Position numbers and translations under genes: made by a program
NCBI GenBank assembly: GCA_022508685.1
Contig: JAFLUS010000011.1
Coordinates: forward strand, 1 to 8,022
Length of the DNA stretch: 8,022 nt
Direction of reading: 5' to 3'
Origin: Prevotellaceae bacterium
Lineage (GTDB): Bacteria; Bacteroidota; Bacteroidia; Bacteroidales; Bacteroidaceae
Shown: one piece after another, positions 7,526-8,022 of the stretch
Layout of the letters: each line of letters starts with the position of its first letter
Numbering within the stretch: position 1 is the first letter of the stretch
The notes under the pieces: generated by a model
Told to the model about the DNA's origin: nothing
What the model saw: the letters and a program-made list of their open reading frames with translations, nothing else
The model's database searches: none

Positions 7526-8022
7526 ATGAAAAAGTATATATTATCCGCATTGACATTGCTCTCCGTCGCTTTGTTCACCACATCGTGCAGCAGCGACGAA
7601 CCGAGCGGAAACTCTATCTTCCGATACGAAGAGACAGAGTTCACGGAATTCGACCAGTGGCTTTACGACAACTTCACAAAGCCCTACAACATCCAGTTCA
7701 TCTATCGCTACGTCGACCGCGAGACGAACAACCAGTACAACGTCGTTCCGGCAGACCCCGAAAAGGCTAAGGCTCTTGCAATTCTCATCAAGAACGTGTG
7801 GATTGAAGCCTACGAAACGGTGCTCGGACAAGACTTCATCAAGCAGTACGGCCCGAAAGTCTATCAGTTGCTGGGTTCTCCGCAGTACAACAGCAATGGT
7901 TCAATGGTGTTGGGTTATGCCGAAAATGCAGTGAAAATCACGCTCCTCCGTGTGAATGAAATTGACATCGACAACCTCTACATCAACATGACCGACCCGT
8001 TCCGTAGCCACTACGACGAGCC
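7526..8022 (+). CDS. SusCD-associated zinc metallohydrolase lipoprotein (N-terminal part)
   Basis: The reading frame starts at ATG 7526, 14 nt after the SusD gene, and stays open to the window edge (165 complete codons). Residues 1-20 are a lipoprotein signal peptide with lipobox FTTSC and Cys21; the following SSDEP carries the acidic residues expected of a surface-exposed Bacteroidetes lipoprotein. The segments FDQWLYDNFTKPYNIQFIYR, KNVWIEAYETVLGQDFIKQY, LLGSPQYNSNGSMVLGYAEN and KITLLRVNEIDI match, from memory, the N-terminal half of a family of putative zinc-binding metallopeptidases encoded beside SusC/SusD pairs (substrate import-associated zinc metallohydrolase lipoproteins). The family's HExxH motif would come soon after the last visible residues (FRSHYDEP) and lies outside the window, so catalytic competence is unproven. 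In this family the gene regularly sits third in a SusC-SusD operon, as here. Its role is inferred to be processing or releasing the imported ligand at the cell surface. Confidence 0.82.
   Translation, partial: MKKYILSALTLLSVALFTTSCSSDEPSGNSIFRYEETEFTEFDQWLYDNFTKPYNIQFIYRYVDRETNNQYNVVPADPEKAKALAILIKNVWIEAYETVLGQDFIKQYGPKVYQLLGSPQYNSNGSMVLGYAENAVKITLLRVNEIDIDNLYINMTDPFRSHYDE

Noticed and set aside
6585..7556. Minus-strand open frame (323 codons) over the SusD gene
   Set aside because: It is a mirror frame of the SusD coding sequence with no recognisable domain and a start beyond the SusD-hydrolase gap.
7405..7770. Plus-strand 121-codon frame overlapping the SusD end and the hydrolase start
   Set aside because: It is out of frame with both real genes, arginine-rich and without a domain. 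The frame beginning at 7526 has a proper lipoprotein signal and family-like sequence.

Overview
The window looks like a chromosomal segment of a Bacteroidales bacterium, most likely a Prevotellaceae member of moderate to high GC content. The reasons are a SusC/SusD outer-membrane uptake pair, lipoprotein signals with acidic residues just after the lipidated cysteine, no strong Shine-Dalgarno sites, and promoter -7 elements of the Bacteroides type (TAnnTTTG). The genus is an inference from protein style and composition; no rRNA or marker gene is present.

Layout: positions 1-95 hold nothing recognisable. A hairpin terminator (96-135) and an AT-rich element (138-157) follow, then fhs (formate--tetrahydrofolate ligase, minus strand, 166-1833) with its own promoter at 1859-1889. 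A 656-base divergent intergenic region (1834-2489) separates fhs from the plus-strand operon. It carries an array of four 22-base units, each containing a 16-base dyad (2068-2155), a good -7 element (2298-2305), and a leader of roughly 180 nt with nested inverted repeats and a near copy of the element downstream of fhs. The plus-strand operon is a SusC/RagA-type TonB-dependent transporter (2490-5804), its SusD/RagB-type surface lipoprotein (5850-7511), and the N-terminal part of a lipoprotein that I recognise as the SusCD-associated zinc metallohydrolase family (7526 to the window edge). The gaps of 45 and 14 nt hold no terminator, so the three genes are probably co-transcribed and the operon probably continues beyond the window.

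How the genes work together: fhs is a housekeeping one-carbon gene and is probably unrelated to its neighbour. The plus-strand genes form a nutrient-uptake locus. The SusD lipoprotein captures a ligand at the cell surface and caps the SusC barrel, which imports it using TonB energy. The predicted surface hydrolase would process or release the ligand. The substrate cannot be read from the sequence. The absence of any glycoside hydrolase and the presence of a predicted metallopeptidase make a peptide, protein-bound or metal-related cargo at least as likely as a glycan. The least explained parts are the dyad array and the structured leader upstream of the transporter.
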